Shown: positions 45,931 to 59,205, counted from the stretch's first letter. The stretch is 64,000 nucleotides of DNA from Trichobilharzia regenti (GCA_944472135.2 OX235264.1:123905809-123969808); one strand, 5' to 3'. Translations and numbers: made by a program. The notes: a model not told the origin generated them from the sequence alone.

Positions 45931-48900
45931 TCAGAACCTGATGGAATCCTTCCCAATACGTCTCATCACATTAGTATTGTTCATCTGAGAACTATGAAAT
46001 ACCCACTGTGAAATGGTACATGTTATCTGTATGAGACAAGCTGGTTTCTTCAATGAATACATTTCGTGGATTCTCCATTGCATGAAAGACAGCTTTGCTA
46101 CTTTCGCTTGAGGAATATTTCAATTCATCACAACCAGAAACACATTCGACGCGTAGAAACGGAGATACCTGAGCTCATCGAAACATGGAACAACCAACAC
46201 TGAGTAGACAACATAAACAGTATCCTTCGAAAAGCGGACACTGTGACGCATGACAGTGTCAGTAATTACAAGGTGGAGAGCTACTTACAATTTCGGCCAC
46301 AATTCAAACATGACTGATATATTTCAGTGTGCAGTGAACAGAGGACTATACACATAACACTAATAACTGACTAATGTGCAACCACTGTCTTTCAATAAGC
46401 CGACAGCGAGCCGGAATAACTAGATCAGTGGTAGTGACCCCCACTGCAGCATTGGTTGATGCGGTTTCTGAGAATGGAGAAGAATTCGTTCGGTGTTGCA
46501 GATACGCCTGTTGACCAGTGTGAGATAGTACAAAAGGGTGGTCAGCAAATACTTCCCGCCAATTGCCCCCAACCATCTTATATCAAGACAGACTTTAATT
46601 TGTATCCTGTGTAGCTATTCGGCTAGTCAGTCTGTGGAAGATGTGTCTGATCTGCATCACTATGTGTCAAAACACATATATGATAGACTTACTCATTAAT
46701 TCCACATGTTGATTCGCGCGATGTCAGCAATATACTCTGGTGACATGTGACTGAGAAACACATACAAACGTATTCTCCAGAGTAGTGATAGACACTCATT
46801 CCACGAAATATTCACATGTCCCTATCATTTTTCGCGTTCATTAGTGTTGTTTTCAGTTGATCAGCGTTCAGTCATTTAGGCATCGTAGCAATCTAAAGAG
46901 CTATTCAGTCATGTGTTCACTTATTCTGCCTTCGGATTCTTCGTAATGTATTTGTAATGTTGAACTGAAAACTCCGTTGATTAGTTAGTCAGTTAGTTGG
47001 TGAGTTTCTTTAATAAATAACTTGATAAATACTAATCACCACTCAAATAATGGTAAAGACATGCACTCCAAGAGGTAATATGGAACATGGTTGAAACTGT
47101 TGCTAAATATTCATCGTATCACCTTGAATCGCTTGCGAAATGTAATTGTAGAAACATACATTCACCTAAATCCGAAGAGTAATACTCTACTGCGTCGAAA
47201 CATTCGGTCGGTTTCATCCAGTGGCTTGCAATCGGTCGGTCGAATCTGTGCTTCGCAGTGGTATAATTATATGGCGCAGTGTGAAATACAGCGGAGAACT
47301 TAAGATATACATGAGAATTCAATAATTGTTACAGAAGATGTGAATAGAGAATTGCAAAAGAATAGCAATGAGCAAGAATCTTCAATTAAACTAGTCGGTT
47401 TCGAAGGTGATCCCGTCGCAGGAATAGTCGACAGAAGATTGGCTATCCTACTAGCCACAGTGGTGTTGGAGTGCGTGTTTATCGGTGAAGTCGAATGTGA
47501 TTAGTCGCAGTTTCCATGATAAATATGACTGTGTAAAGGAATTCACACGTGTTGGTGGTATCAGTTCGATGAGGAGAACAAGGAGAATGATGCACTTTTC
47601 ACTACCGTAGTAGGTAATTCACTGCCCACAACGTAAGGGAGGAATTGCTTGAAAACTATTAAAACCATGAAATTCGTTGATGTGGGCGATGAAGGAAACG
47701 ACTCGTTATCCCAAATTCTATACACTTTTTATGAAAGTCAGTACACCTATGCTTGTGAAACATTTTAATGTCAATTGATTTTTCAGAATGCATCTGCTAC
47801 ATTCCACGGTTTACCTGTGTATCATACTCTGTTGCCTTCCTTCTCTTGTTGACTAACTTTTCAATGTAAATACTCTTCCTCATTGCTTACAGAAAATCTT
47901 TGAATATTTATTCGCGAGGCTGCGCACAGTCACTGAATTCTGCACAGTCGGTGATTTGATCGTTCAGAGCAGCGTGTACAGTCACAGGGATATACACACT
48001 GTAACATGTGACCCACCAGATTATTACACCGAAACTCAAATAGACTTCGTGAGAATAGAAGACGCAGTGGAAAGAAAGTTGAGAAGCGAGTCAGATTAAT
48101 GAACATTCAGAATCAGTTAGAATCTCTTCAAGACAGAAACTGACTAATGAATTCACGAAGCACATTTTTGCAACACCCATGAGTAAGACGACGGATACTC
48201 TAAGCTATATCGTCGTCAAGATTTGCGCGGAAAGCTTTTGAATTATGTGAAAGAAGTATACAAATACAATTTTTAGCCATCTTGAGAAGTGAGATAAAGT
48301 AGGACAAGGGTTGACCCATTACAGGCAGTTGACAGCTGATAATGAAGCGAGACATACTGAAGCAGAATGTCATCCTTCACAGCGTATCGGAACAGGGAGT
48401 CAACAATGGTTCTACGAAAAACGTAACTGCCTGCACTTTTGACAGACCACAGAGCACCACACCAAACAACCAGTTAACTATCTGAGTTGCGATCGAATCA
48501 AGTGAAACGTGTGAGAAAAACTCACTCGACAGTGAGGCGAAACAAAATGAAGGCTGTGTTGGTCAGCTCAAATCTCATTGAAGAAAATGCTGTTGTTTAC
48601 ATAAAAAGATATCATTGGACCTGAGTGAATTTTAGAGTGCACACAGAATGACACAAAACTGTCTACGAAAGTGACTGACCATCAAACCTATGATCATCTC
48701 TGTCATATTACCCACATTATTGATCAAAGTAATTAAATGAATATTGGGTTGCTGAAAGTTTACTTTCTTGGTATTACGTAACTTAGTTTTGATGTACATA
48801 TATGAATACTGCCTTCATTGTGCCTCAGGAGGAATAACTAAGCCTCGACTATGCGAATGACATCGGTATAAGTTATGTACTGTGTAAAATACATTGTAAT

Positions 48901-49016
48901 AATAACTTTAAAGCATGTGTAAAAATGCTCTACATTTTAATATGGTATGGACAGAATTATCGCAGTCATATTTGCATACCTCGAAATTGATTGCAGGTGT
49001 TATATGTTTTTCCTAG
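45931..49016. other. Unassigned 3 kb stretch
   Basis: A frame at 46576-46346 (-) and one at 47091-47303 (+) are open but lack start or splice support and are not recognised. 48640-48890 has a diverged direct repeat at 51460-51700 (ATCTCTG--AT-TTACCCA and TTTCTTG-TA-TACGTAA in both). Confidence 0.4.
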
Positions 49017-49186
49017 GAAGTCACCAGGAAGAGTTGCGCTTGGAAATATCCTATGTGACAACTTGGATTAATTCTCATCTGCGAGACAGTCCCCAGTTAA
49101 AACGATACCTGTCTACACTAAATTTGGCAAAACTGCCATTATTTCCGACATCAAAATTGAAACTAACTATTCAAAACTCTGAGTAA
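49017..49186 (+). other. Candidate 3'-terminal exon or exon relic
   Basis: A strong acceptor (TATGTTTTTCCTAG, ends 49016) precedes 56 open codons: SHQEELRLEISYVTTWINSH, then LRDSPQLKRYL, ending in TAA. The WINSHL run within an acidic, hydrophobic helix is reminiscent of the first helix of calponin-homology domains, but the similarity is short and the rest of the domain does not follow. I cannot assign a gene. Confidence 0.25.
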
Positions 49187-49489
49187 AATACCGTGAGAAT
49201 ATCTGCCAGCTCTTGCTCTAAACAACAACAACCTCGACTACACACGCTGAATCCAATTAGAATATACACACCACACGCATTTGTGAATAGGTATTTCTCA
49301 TAGTTGATCATAGACAGTACACATTCCTGAGAGGTGTGATTTACAGTGAAACATTTAAAAGAACCTCGTGCAATAGTATACGTGAATTAATTTCCAGTGA
49401 AAGACTTTCTCGTTCACAGTTTATCAGCTGTATATAAATACATATGTGGTTGATCTATTCCCTCTCATTTGATAGTGTTTTCCACCTGG

Positions 49490-50090
49490 TTAATAGCTGT
49501 AGATTTGGCTCGAATCAGGGTGCATTGATGGTGGGCAGATGACCTGTACAAACTGACTGGTCCTTTGTCCTTTACCTAACCACAGAGGGTGATGTTCGGA
49601 TATTCGACGAGAAACATGCCTGACTGCATGGCCTATGTCACTGTCTCTACAGGAGCAGTTAAATAGGTAGATACACATAGAGGAGGCGAAATTCGGCAGT
49701 TTATTTTCACTCTCGAACGCAATAGAGGAGTGGTTTTGAAAACACAGGGTAGTTTGACAGCAGGGATGCTCTTTCTGCCGCATTTTAAGGTGCTGTGTTA
49801 GTGTCTCACTGATGCTGTACGCACTGAACTGCATTTGTACGAATATGGCCTTCTCAGGAACTGCTGATACCTTAGATTCATATTCCTATCAACAAATTTT
49901 TCTGAATAACCATTTTCACTCAGCAACCGCTTAATATTATTTAATTCTTCATCAAGACATTCATCCGAACAGATTGCTGCTGCTCTGTGAACCAAGCCCT
50001 TTATCAGATGGCGTTTGTATGTCAAGGTCACGAGGCTGAAAGAAATGGGTATACTGACCGACTGATGTAGGTTTTCTATATACACCTTTT
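49490..50090 (-). mobile_element. Penelope-like element remnant with GIY-YIG region
   Basis: The - strand gives SFSLVTLTYKRHLIKGLVHR ... NGYSEKFVDRNM (post-reverse-transcriptase helical region, about 50055-49880), then, after a frame change, MCIYLFNCSCRDSDIGHAVR ... RISEHHPLWL (GIY-YIG nuclease region, about 49680-49580; the YIG reads DIG). Damaged at the catalytic motif. Confidence 0.7.
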
Positions 50091-50173
50091 TCTATTCACC
50101 TCTTCTAATTGTGCCAGCCTCCTTACATTCTTCCATTTAACTTGCTCATTCTGTTAAAATCTGTAATGTTTAG

Positions 50174-50378
50174 ACCTCCGAAGACTGAACAGTTGAGGTC
50201 GACGTCTGCAGAACTGAAGACGGAAACTTGTTCCTTCGAAAATGTCACTAAATGTCGAAAATGTCAGCAAAACCTCGTATTCACCACTGATAAATCGAAA
50301 CTGTCCTCCAACATCGAAGAATTATTATCACAGAAAAGCGAGAGTGAATTCATTCTCTCCAACTGCTGTTATCTCTAA
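50174..50378 (+). other. Candidate exon with a CxxC pair, unknown protein
   Basis: After an acceptor-like AATGTTTAG (ends 50173), 67 codons stay open: RPPKTEQLRSTSAELKTETC ... VTKCRKCQQNLVFTTD ... ILSNCCYL-stop. The composition (charged, Ser/Thr-rich, CRKC) looks protein-like. No family recognised and no partner exon found. Confidence 0.25.
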
Positions 50379-52664
50379 TATCCATCACATAAATAATTCC
50401 TCACATGCAACAATGTCTGTGCTGCGTTGATGGTGTGCTTTCACTTCAAGTTGTACAAAAAATAACCTTTCACTCACTGAATTGTTTATGAACTCACAAT
50501 CATACACTATTTTCCTGTAAGCGTTTCACTACAATTAATAGCGCTCAACTATAAACGTTCATTGATTTGTGTCAATATTGCTAGTTTGCATTGCGGAATA
50601 GATGTCAATTTAAGCAGAGGAATACGCCTAATGTTCCCGAATTATCGATGTTTCTGCTATTCATATATAAATACGGGATGAACTGTGTAATCTAGCTCAG
50701 CTTTGTATGCTCACAAATATGAAACAGTTGATTGTCTTTTTATATTTTTGGATATAAGACTTCGGTACAAATTAATATAATGTGAATCAGTGAGATGTTT
50801 ACAATTCATTGATGAGTTGAAGGCATTCAAATTCTGTGCCACCTTTCAAATCACCTGACATAATTCTCGTTTAAGTTGAAGCTATGCATATTATTCATAA
50901 GCACTCTGTTCAGTGTAAGTCAGTGGCTTGGTTGAAAGATGAGCAGTAGCTCACAAAGATAAATCCCCCATTCATATTGGTTGGAGATGATGAATGACCG
51001 CATATTCACAGAAGTTGAGAATCATTGCTGACTGAATGTACTTTCAAACCCGTATTTGGATGGTAGCTACCCAGCCCACAAACTCAAACTCCTACATTCG
51101 GTATTCTGTCCAATTCAGATGTGTCTCAAACGGACGACGGTTACAGTTTCTACTGAACATCGATGAAATGATTGACTTGAACTCCATTGACGCAAATGCA
51201 ATATGAATACATTGCTGAGAAAGCGGCATATTACTCTCTCAATAACAATCATGGTGAAATTCAATCGTGAAACTGTGGCATTATCTAATGACCGTGAACT
51301 TCATTTGGTGCATCAAATCTGATAGTAGGACATGCTGTTTGTTGCATGGCAGGTGAAAACTAGTTTGTGAGAGTCACAGAAGTGCACATTTATATAAATG
51401 GACATCACTGTGATGGGATTAAACGAGCGACAAATTTTCGATTGCACAAATATAATGTCTCCAAGTTGTCTAAAACATTGGCTGGTCATCACACTTATGA
51501 TAATCTCTGCTATGTTACCCAAATGTTTGACCATAAAAAGTGTGCGAATATTCCGTAAACGAAAGTTCGCTTTCTTGATAATACGTAAATTTCTATAAAT
51601 TATTTAGTTTTGATATATATAGGAATTAATGAATGATGACTTCGATGTTTCTCAGGATAAGTGAGTATGCTTCGACTCAATAATTACATTGGTTTACATA
51701 ACAAACTCTGCTAATTCCCACACATTGTGATATTCCTTTCACATGCATGTGAATGAATTATCCGTTTTGTTGAATATCGCTCTTACTGTCACTTGTCATA
51801 AATATTCATTTCGAAAAGCAGAAATTCGAAACCTCAAGAAATCAAGTGGAACAAATGTAGGCCAGTGAAATGAGCTTTTGTTTATTATCTCACAGATTCC
51901 CTTCCACGTTTAACATTATATAACGTAGTTCCTGCACATTAAAAAATATAGTGAGAGATTGCAAAACCTCAAATTATCGTCAAATGAACTCTCAGTGTAC
52001 GTCGTTAAAGAATACTGTAAATTTCTGAGAGGTGACCCACGATCCTAATCAGACAAGTTTCGAAAGGGCAATTCTCTGAGAAAAGGTTTCAATAAACAAT
52101 CTTGAGCACATTGTGGAGCATATAGAAAAAAAATCAGGTGACTTGCCTAAAATCTGTGGTAACCAAATTTTACACAGATAAATCACGTTTAAATTTCGCC
52201 CGTTCACTTCGGTTTAACCTATTAGTAAAATATAATTTCTAGAGGCATTATTCATTCTCGTGATTATAGAAAATCTTCTTTAACGTGCTATTGCAAAATG
52301 TCCGACTAAACTTGAAACAAAGTCCAACCATGGGTAGCCACATAGCCGGATATATGAGATAACTGCTCCAGATTGACGTTCTTTCGACACAAATTGTACT
52401 CATAATGTTTGGATAACTGACTTTCAGCTCAATGTGGTACATTTTTCGCAAGAAGCAGAGCAGTAAAGCCATAATGCATCGGATTGCGCCTAACGTGAGA
52501 CGACATCGTGTCATACATGGTCTACTGACAAACAATACGGAATTAAAGATCGTGAGCCAAACAGAGGGCTCAAACAAGAAAATTCAATAAACGTTATGTG
52601 AATTATATAAACAGTCATTATAATAAAGGTTTTCGCTTTCCAAGCGTATCACCGAACACTTACC
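50379..52664. other. Unassigned 2.3 kb stretch
   Basis: 51460-51700 is the diverged direct repeat of 48640-48890. Overlapping short frames on both strands at 51313-51598 and 52577-52248 (-) are not supported by start or splice context. Confidence 0.4.
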
Positions 52665-53410
52665 AGCATGGTTTTACAAAGGAGAAAAACGATGTCCCCG
52701 CAGCCCAATCTTAGAACATCTGATAGAATCCGGACACCAAGCTGCACCCCGAACAAACCTCAAAGTAGTCTACAGAGTAAAAAGTAGTCTTCCTAAAGGT
52801 GTACGAATCCGATTTCTTCAAACTGCAGAAGCAATTGCGGTTCATTTGCTAAGCCCTGAACTCTGCATACAGAAGAAGTTCGTTCAATCACTACACTTAC
52901 AATGGACTTAATCTATCTTATTACCCGGCAAGTAAATTCTACATAATCTATTTTTGTCTGCCTCTTCATTAGTATTATTCTGTCTTCTTAATTGTAATAT
53001 TTTGCACTTTCAACTCTGTTTTTCTCTGCCCCCACCCGATTTAATTTCTCCACCTCACTACCACTGTTACTGACTTGACCAACACTCGATTTTTAGTCAT
53101 TTATGTTACGTCATCCAACTTAATTGCTGAATTTCAGTTCGAATTTAAATGGAATTATTCTCCACCCCACTTCTACTTAGTCTATACCTGTAATTACCTA
53201 TGGTGCTATCCTGACCTAAGTTAAAACATTTTAGTCAATTATATTATATATTATATATATTATATAATATTATATTATTAGTTGCTGTCCAATTAACCTT
53301 GTTTCTATACTAGATCATTCTTTTATTACCTGATCAATTATCTAATTTTGACAAACCTCATGTACACACACAAATAAATATATATAAATGCGATTGTACA
53401 GCTATGTGAA
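52665..53410 (+). mobile_element. Penelope-like element, C-terminal end and 3' UTR
   Basis: The + strand reads LPAWFYKGEKRCPRSPILEH, then LIESGHQAAPRTNLKVVYRV ... LPKGVRIRFLQTAEAIAVHL ... PELCIQKKFVQSLHLQW-stop (52665-52911), the terminal segment of a Penelope-like protein after GIY-YIG. A pyrimidine-rich 3' UTR follows. No target-site structure determined. Confidence 0.7.
53236..53282. repeat. AT-rich microsatellite
   Basis: TATTATATATTATATA-like run within the Penelope 3' region. Confidence 0.6.
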
Positions 53411-55462
53411 TGCATTCGCCGAAAAGAGTCTCTTCGCTGAACGTCTTCTCTTTTTCATATGACTAAATGGGGATTTTCAAACTACTCAAACGGTTTTGTA
53501 TTTCCCAACGAATGAAAAACAAAACGATATTGTTTTTACTTTAATACAGAAACATCTATTATAATGAATATCATATACCCAATGCCCAAATTTTTTCAAA
53601 CCGTTAAAAGTGAACTTGGTTTGGACATATATAATCATATAAACACTATTGAGAATACAGCTAGTAAAATTTTTTCTAAAGAATATCATTACACAGGAAT
53701 GAATCAAATGTTCATATAAACAGTGACTATAATTACCAATTGAAATCAACAGAAATGGTTGCAGAGAAGGTGAGTTTGACCGATAGAATTCTGAACTACC
53801 TAAATTATGTTGTGAAAACTGGATAATTATTAGTATTCTTGTTAATATACACTTTTACTACTCACTGTTGACAAGTAGTATAAGTGTAAAATCTGAATGG
53901 CATCTACGAGCAAGAAGAAAGATGTCGATGACTTGTCAAAAGTGTTCACACTTCTCGTTGTATGCATGATTTGAGAAGTATCCTTGAGCTAATGCACATT
54001 TATGCTATCACGAACGCCTACAAACCTCCCGATGTTGAGATATCTATGCAAATATGTCAGCTGTAATCAACTAGCTATTGATTTCGCTGGTAACAGGTTA
54101 CTGTGACTGCCCTGCATACGCGTATGAGCAGTATCGTCATCCCGCAGCGTTTTTATAGGGTTATAATTACCTTAGCAGCACAACAAAATACTGCATCGCA
54201 CAGAGTTATTCATCATCAATCCATTTTAGAAGCACGTGTGTTATGGAAAGTTATCAGGGAATTGCAGGATATTCTTGGGATTCAATACGCATTTACCAAA
54301 TTCAAATGGATAAATACTCTGAGAATGATTCTCTATGTTCACTCCCAAAACAGCGCTGAAGCACTTCAGTCCACTCATACAAAAAATCGTCTCAAACGTT
54401 CCCATCATTTATGTGTTCTTGGTTATCAAGATTGTTAGTAGAAATCCTCGTTGATCGCCTATTGTCTTTCAAGCCATCCAAACTTCAATGACTTTTGAGG
54501 GCAAGTGTTCGTGAATGTCTGGATCTGCCTGTTTGCAATACACTGTGTGACGCATTCTCAAAGTCTCTTGGCACCACAAAGGTATTGATTTAACATGAGT
54601 GTTGAGAAATCGGATCTTGACACTGCTACTCACCGTCATAAATAACTAGAATCATTTCAGGGTAGAAAACGACTGTAAAAACGCGGTGTAAATTATACCA
54701 ATGAATATGGCTTCCTCTCTTCTGTTGTCTGCACCTTGATATATCGTTTGCAGTTATTCATTCATCAGTTATCCACTCATACAGAAGAAGAATCAAATAA
54801 AAGCGTCTGTTGAAAATCACAAGTTTTCTGTTTATGCTAAGCGCAGAATACATTTGAAAGATGGTTCCGCACCTATCATCGTTTCTGACTACGTGAGATT
54901 GAAGTCATCTTATCTAAATAAGTGAAAGTGGTGCAGTCTTAGAAAATTTCCCCAATGGACAGTCATCCGCCACATTTTTGAAATCGTGTTGACGATGGAT
55001 AAATTGTTGAAAAATTGTGAATGCATTTCATTGAGAATTACGAACTTTTCTCTCCTAGTATATTTTTCACTCTACTATCAAGTTCTAGAGAATGTGTTGT
55101 GATGTGAATATTGCATTTATTATTAAAACATCTTGCTGGTGATGTAGTTAGGCTTCTTCATGAGGAGATAATTCACTCCTGTGAATACATTTTCATAGAA
55201 GCTTGAAATCTTAACTCACGTTCAAAACATCATTTATAATGATCAACTTAACTGGTTCCCTGAATCATGGTGTAAGGCAAAGGTGAAGACAGCGAGAGAA
55301 TGCTAGGCGGAGAGAGAGAGTGATACTTACTAACATGTATATTATGTAGGAAAGTCATTCACGTGAAGGATGAACTGTTTCTTTATATGTACTCATTCAG
55401 ATGTACGCTAAGAAAGACATGCTTGCAATTCATTTCGCTTTATCGTTGTAATATATTGACCA
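53411..55462. other. Unassigned, includes two diverged repeats
   Basis: 53890-54080 matches 33410-33600 (TCTACGAGCAAGAAG--AGA--TC, TTTGAGAAGTATCCTTGAG). 54270-54360 matches 26230-26120 in inverted orientation. Both partners lie in old unit sequence, so this is probably another old unit remnant. No gene supported. Confidence 0.4.
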
Positions 55463-55848
55463 TACATATCTGTCATTCACATAGTGAAGTATATATTCAC
55501 CCTCTCTAGTTCATTCACCCATTCATTCCATCAAACCTTTATGCATACATTCATTCAATCACTCATTCATTTATTCATTGTAGTATTGATTGCCACATTC
55601 ATTCACTCACTACGTCAATATTGACGTGGTTAGTTTTCTGTGCGTTATTCGAAGAAACACTTTTATACTTTTTTTGAAAAACGAGCATTATTCACTTGCT
55701 TCACCTAGTTGCTGGTTGTGAGCGTAGGAGTAAGGAGAAAGGTGGGCATGGAGTTAGCAGCCCAAACGCGTGAAATCAATCCACTCGTTGCACTGAAGAA
55801 ATTCTAATACCATTGTTCACCAAAACCGCCTTCATCTACGGGATTCAG
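55463..55848 (+). repeat. Inverted repeat, left arm
   Basis: About 385 bp, nearly identical to the reverse complement of 57506-57889. Contains imperfect ATTC repeats (55500-55610), CTACGTCAATATTGACGTGG (itself palindromic) and a stretch CATGGAGTTAGCAGCCCAAA. Loop ~1.66 kb. Confidence 0.85.
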
Positions 55849-56235
55849 GAACAGTTGGTAAACGAGCTGACATTCTTTATGTAGGTTAATAGTGATAGGT
55901 TGACACGTTCAGACATCGGCTTTAATCTACGTGTTGTGATGTGAATGTTGGATTCACAAGACAGATACTTGATGAGACAACTAGGCTTCCTGTTGATAAC
56001 AAAATACGTCGTGGATAAATCAGCATCATCGAATTGTGAAACATTTGTCCGCTCTCACAGCTATCCTTGTCATGTCATCAGCTATTGTCTCCTACCTGTT
56101 ATTCAGCAGTACATATACACCCGGTGTCACGCACAAAATAATATGTGCTAAGATGAAACGTGAACACCCATCTATTGATTCAGTGTCTACTGGTCGAATA
56201 AAAGATTGTAACGTGGGTATAATCAACTTGTTGTG
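55849..56235 (+). other. Unit U, 56 kb copy
   Basis: Aligned with 23230-23590. At the end the frame reads HLSALTAILVMSSAIVSYLL (hydrophobic), then KMKREHPSIDSVSTGRIKD. The KR and the Gly (now before Arg, still a valid amidation context) are kept, but there is no ATG in frame upstream. AATAAA is kept at about 56195. Probably a relic, or an internal exon of a gene not resolved here. Confidence 0.35.
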
Positions 56236-56751
56236 CATGAGCACCATTTACTGATCTATACAGCACGTGTCTGAACACATTCTCTCTATGCATTAGTACA
56301 TTTATAAAAGTACTTCTCAGATGAACTGGTTTTCATGAATCAAGAGATAAGGCATATAAGGAGAGAGTGAGAGAGAGAAAGAGTGACAGTGAGGGTTAGA
56401 GGAAGAGATTGTGATATGTTCAGGTTTTTCTAGTCAGGTGAAGGATTTTCTGTTTGTCCTTATTTCTCACAGTGCACAACACAAATATACACACAGAAAA
56501 CATACGGTATAATCAACATGTGAATGTTGCAGTGTAGATGATACACGTATTTTAATGTATCTGCCTTCTGCGTTTCCCCATCTTCACCTTATATCATGAT
56601 TCCTGAAAACTTGTTCACCTGAGAAGTACTTTTGTGTGCATGATTCACTGATCTATAATACACAACGTGTAACGCATTCTCACAATGCATTAGTGAATTT
56701 ATGAAAGTACTCATTTGAAATGGTTTTTAATAAGAATAAAATGTTCGGTTT
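56236..56751. repeat. Diverged non-coding repeat (two copies)
   Basis: 56240-56420 and 56590-56730 both match the repeat upstream of gene A (about 2600-2740). No coding content. Confidence 0.45.
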
Positions 56752-56941
56752 GTGCGTCGGTGGCACAGTGGTTAGGACTCTCGCCGACCATGCACATGGT
56801 CCGGGTTCGAGCCCACGCCGGCGCACACCTGATATCTATGGTCGGCCTGTAAAATTTGGGCTACCGATATCCATGCTGAAAATTCCATACTAGTACCAAA
56901 AATACAGTGTGGAATCAAGCTGTAAATCAAAAAAAAAAAAA
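56752..56941 (+). mobile_element. tRNA-headed SINE (copy 4)
   Basis: Box A-like TGGCACAGTGG, box B-like GGTTCGAGCCC, tail of 13 A. Lies inside the loop of the 55.46/57.5 kb inverted repeat. Confidence 0.85.
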
Positions 56942-57505
56942 GAAGACGTCGGCAGAAGAAGATTCGAACTCTCAACGCTGATATCAAGTCAAAACTTCAA
57001 CATGGTTCAAGGACTTAGCTGATCCATCACTTGAAGCGTTTCTGTAAACTGGAATGAAGGTGGATCGAAAACACATTGAGAAAATCATTGAGTTAGATAG
57101 TGCGCCAGGCCATTCCTCTAGTGGAACCTGAATGAGAAACGTTGAGTTGGGAATAGGTCGGAGAGTAGGTAAATGATTTTGTGTGAGGAGGTGTCGACAG
57201 CCGACGGCCAACAGTGGAGGCAAGCAAACAGGGCCATTAAGAAGAGTATGAGATGGAAACTCATTCTGTGTATTTTGGTCCAAAAAGGTTGTAATATGCA
57301 TTTTGGCAACATTTAATGCATTCGAATTATTCACTGATGTATGAAAAGCCCATTACTTGACCTATTTTCTCTTTACATTAGTATATTTATAAAAGTACTT
57401 CTCCTTTGAACTGGTTTTCACGAAACATGAGATAAGGCAAAGATGGAAAGAGCGGGTTTGTGATATTTTCACGTGTTTTACAGTTAGGTGTCAGCTATTC
57501 CTGAG
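56942..57505. other. Unassigned loop sequence
   Basis: A 116-codon frame (57334-56984, -) is open but not recognised and has no repeat partner here. 57350-57480 again matches the gene A-upstream repeat. Confidence 0.35.
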
Positions 57506-57889
57506 TACCGTAGATGCAGGCGGTTTTGGTGAACAATGGTATTAGAATTTCTTCAGTGCAACGAGTGGATTGATTTCACGCGTTTGGGCTGCTAACTCCA
57601 TGCCCACCTTTCTCCTTACTCCTACGCTCACAACCAGCAACTAGGTGAAGCAAGTGAATAATGCTCGTTTTTCAAAAAAAGTATAAAAGTGTTTCTTCGA
57701 ATAACGCACAGAAAACTAACCACGTCAATATTGACGTAGTGAGTGAATGAATGTGGCAATCAATACTACAATGAATAAATGATTGAGTGATTGAATGAAT
57801 GTATGCATAAAGGTTTGATGGAATGAATGGGTGAATGAACTAGAGAGGGTTAATATATACTTCACTATGTGAATGACATATTTGGATGG
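57506..57889 (-). repeat. Inverted repeat, right arm
   Basis: Reverse complement of 55463-55848 with few mismatches. Outer edges at about 55463 and 57889. Confidence 0.85.
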
Positions 57890-58579
57890 TCTGAATACTG
57901 ACTCCCATCAACATTATCCAAGTCAACATAGTGAATGTCAGATGGTGAGATATGATTGGTGAATGGGAAGTTGATTGAAGATTGAAGCCACATCTGATGG
58001 GGAGATAAATAATCCCTTCGCTTTTATCTTTATGATTTTATGTTTATTACCTTGTATTGAGGGCAGGACAAAGAGCTTTGGGAGCACATTCTCTTTCCGG
58101 AAGTCCTCCTTTACTCGCCCCATGATTTTTCCTATGCTCCGTAGACGTTCTCGTCCACGTCACCCATGGAATTACCGTTTCGATGTTGGATATCAATAAA
58201 TAATACTCGCTTAAGTCTCTTGTTCATCTGATACACAGTATGGAGTGAAGGCATATATTGGTTGCAATTCATTCGCATACATCAAATCTGAGAGATATAC
58301 AATTCGGATTACTGTTTAATGCAGCGATCATGTTTCTTCTACCAACTGCGATAGAATTCTTCACTGATTTCACAATATTGAAGATCTATCTTGCCTTGGC
58401 CAGCCTGTTGTACATTTAATATTATTACTGAATGTTTCATCTCCCGTACTTATTCATATGTAACAGATAATTCGTGAATGTTCCGTAATACTAGGCAATT
58501 CTTGTGTTAGGACTGATAGTAGTATTCGGCATCTCAGGCTAAATTTACTGGATAGGGAATTCGAACTCCACATCTACTG
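57890..58579. other. Unassigned
   Basis: Nothing recognised. Confidence 0.35.
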
Positions 58580-59205
58580 ACTACATTCAAACGAAGTACA
58601 GTAAATATGCATCCTCATCCGCTCCACCTGCAGTTGAAACGATGCTGCCTGCCCAAGTTGGAGAAGTGACCCAATTCACATTTCTCTTGCCCAAGCGGAT
58701 TCCTGATTGTTGCTGTTGTTGCTGGTTAGCTAATTTCATCACCTCTGTTTTTTCTGTATTCAACTAAGTTGACGTCCTCGCTGCTGCCAGACTCTATCGC
58801 CAACTCACTGGTTTCCACCTGCAGCTATTTGAGTCTGTGTGACACCATGTTGCACATATGTCATCAAGGAAGTCTACATAAACTAGGGTTATTCTGTTTC
58901 CCGAATGTATGCCTGCCTTCCCTCTCCCTGCGGTTTTTCGAAAGACACACTTCGAAAGAGGTGACGGTTATCTCTAATAGCATTACGCCTGTCCCCATTA
59001 CCACACTTCACAGAGTTCTATATCATAAATCACTGTGAAATTCACATTGTGATTGGGCAATTGGTTAGCCTTCACTAATCGGAAGAAATAGTAGTTCAAA
59101 TATTACATCGAAGTCTACGCTATCGAAGGCTTTCTAGTAGTCGATGAATTCCAGGTAGACTGTTGACTTTTATTGTGTTGTCTTTCCCAGTGGGAAGTGT
59201 AGCTT
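58580..59205 (-). mobile_element. RTE-type LINE reverse-transcriptase fragment with internal deletion
   Basis: The - strand reads LEFIDY-KAFDSVDFDVI (motif A, about 59165-59100), then unrelated sequence, then NTEKTEVMKLANQQQQQQ (about 58770-58715) and SIVSTAGGADED (about 58650). Compared with 45090-45350, the stretch with the FADD motif is missing. Units 1 and 2 hold a shorter, more decayed version at 4000-4420 and 13360-13780. Confidence 0.6.

Noticed and set aside
53899..53980. Short frame MASTSKKKDVDDLSKVFTLL at a repeated motif
   Set aside because: The ATG is missing in the array copies (6680, 20475, 61710) and the frame is not kept; only the nucleotide repeat is shared.
55500..55615. 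CRISPR-like or satellite array in ATTC repeats
   Set aside because: Irregular tetranucleotide repeats with no spacers; simple-sequence DNA in a eukaryotic context.
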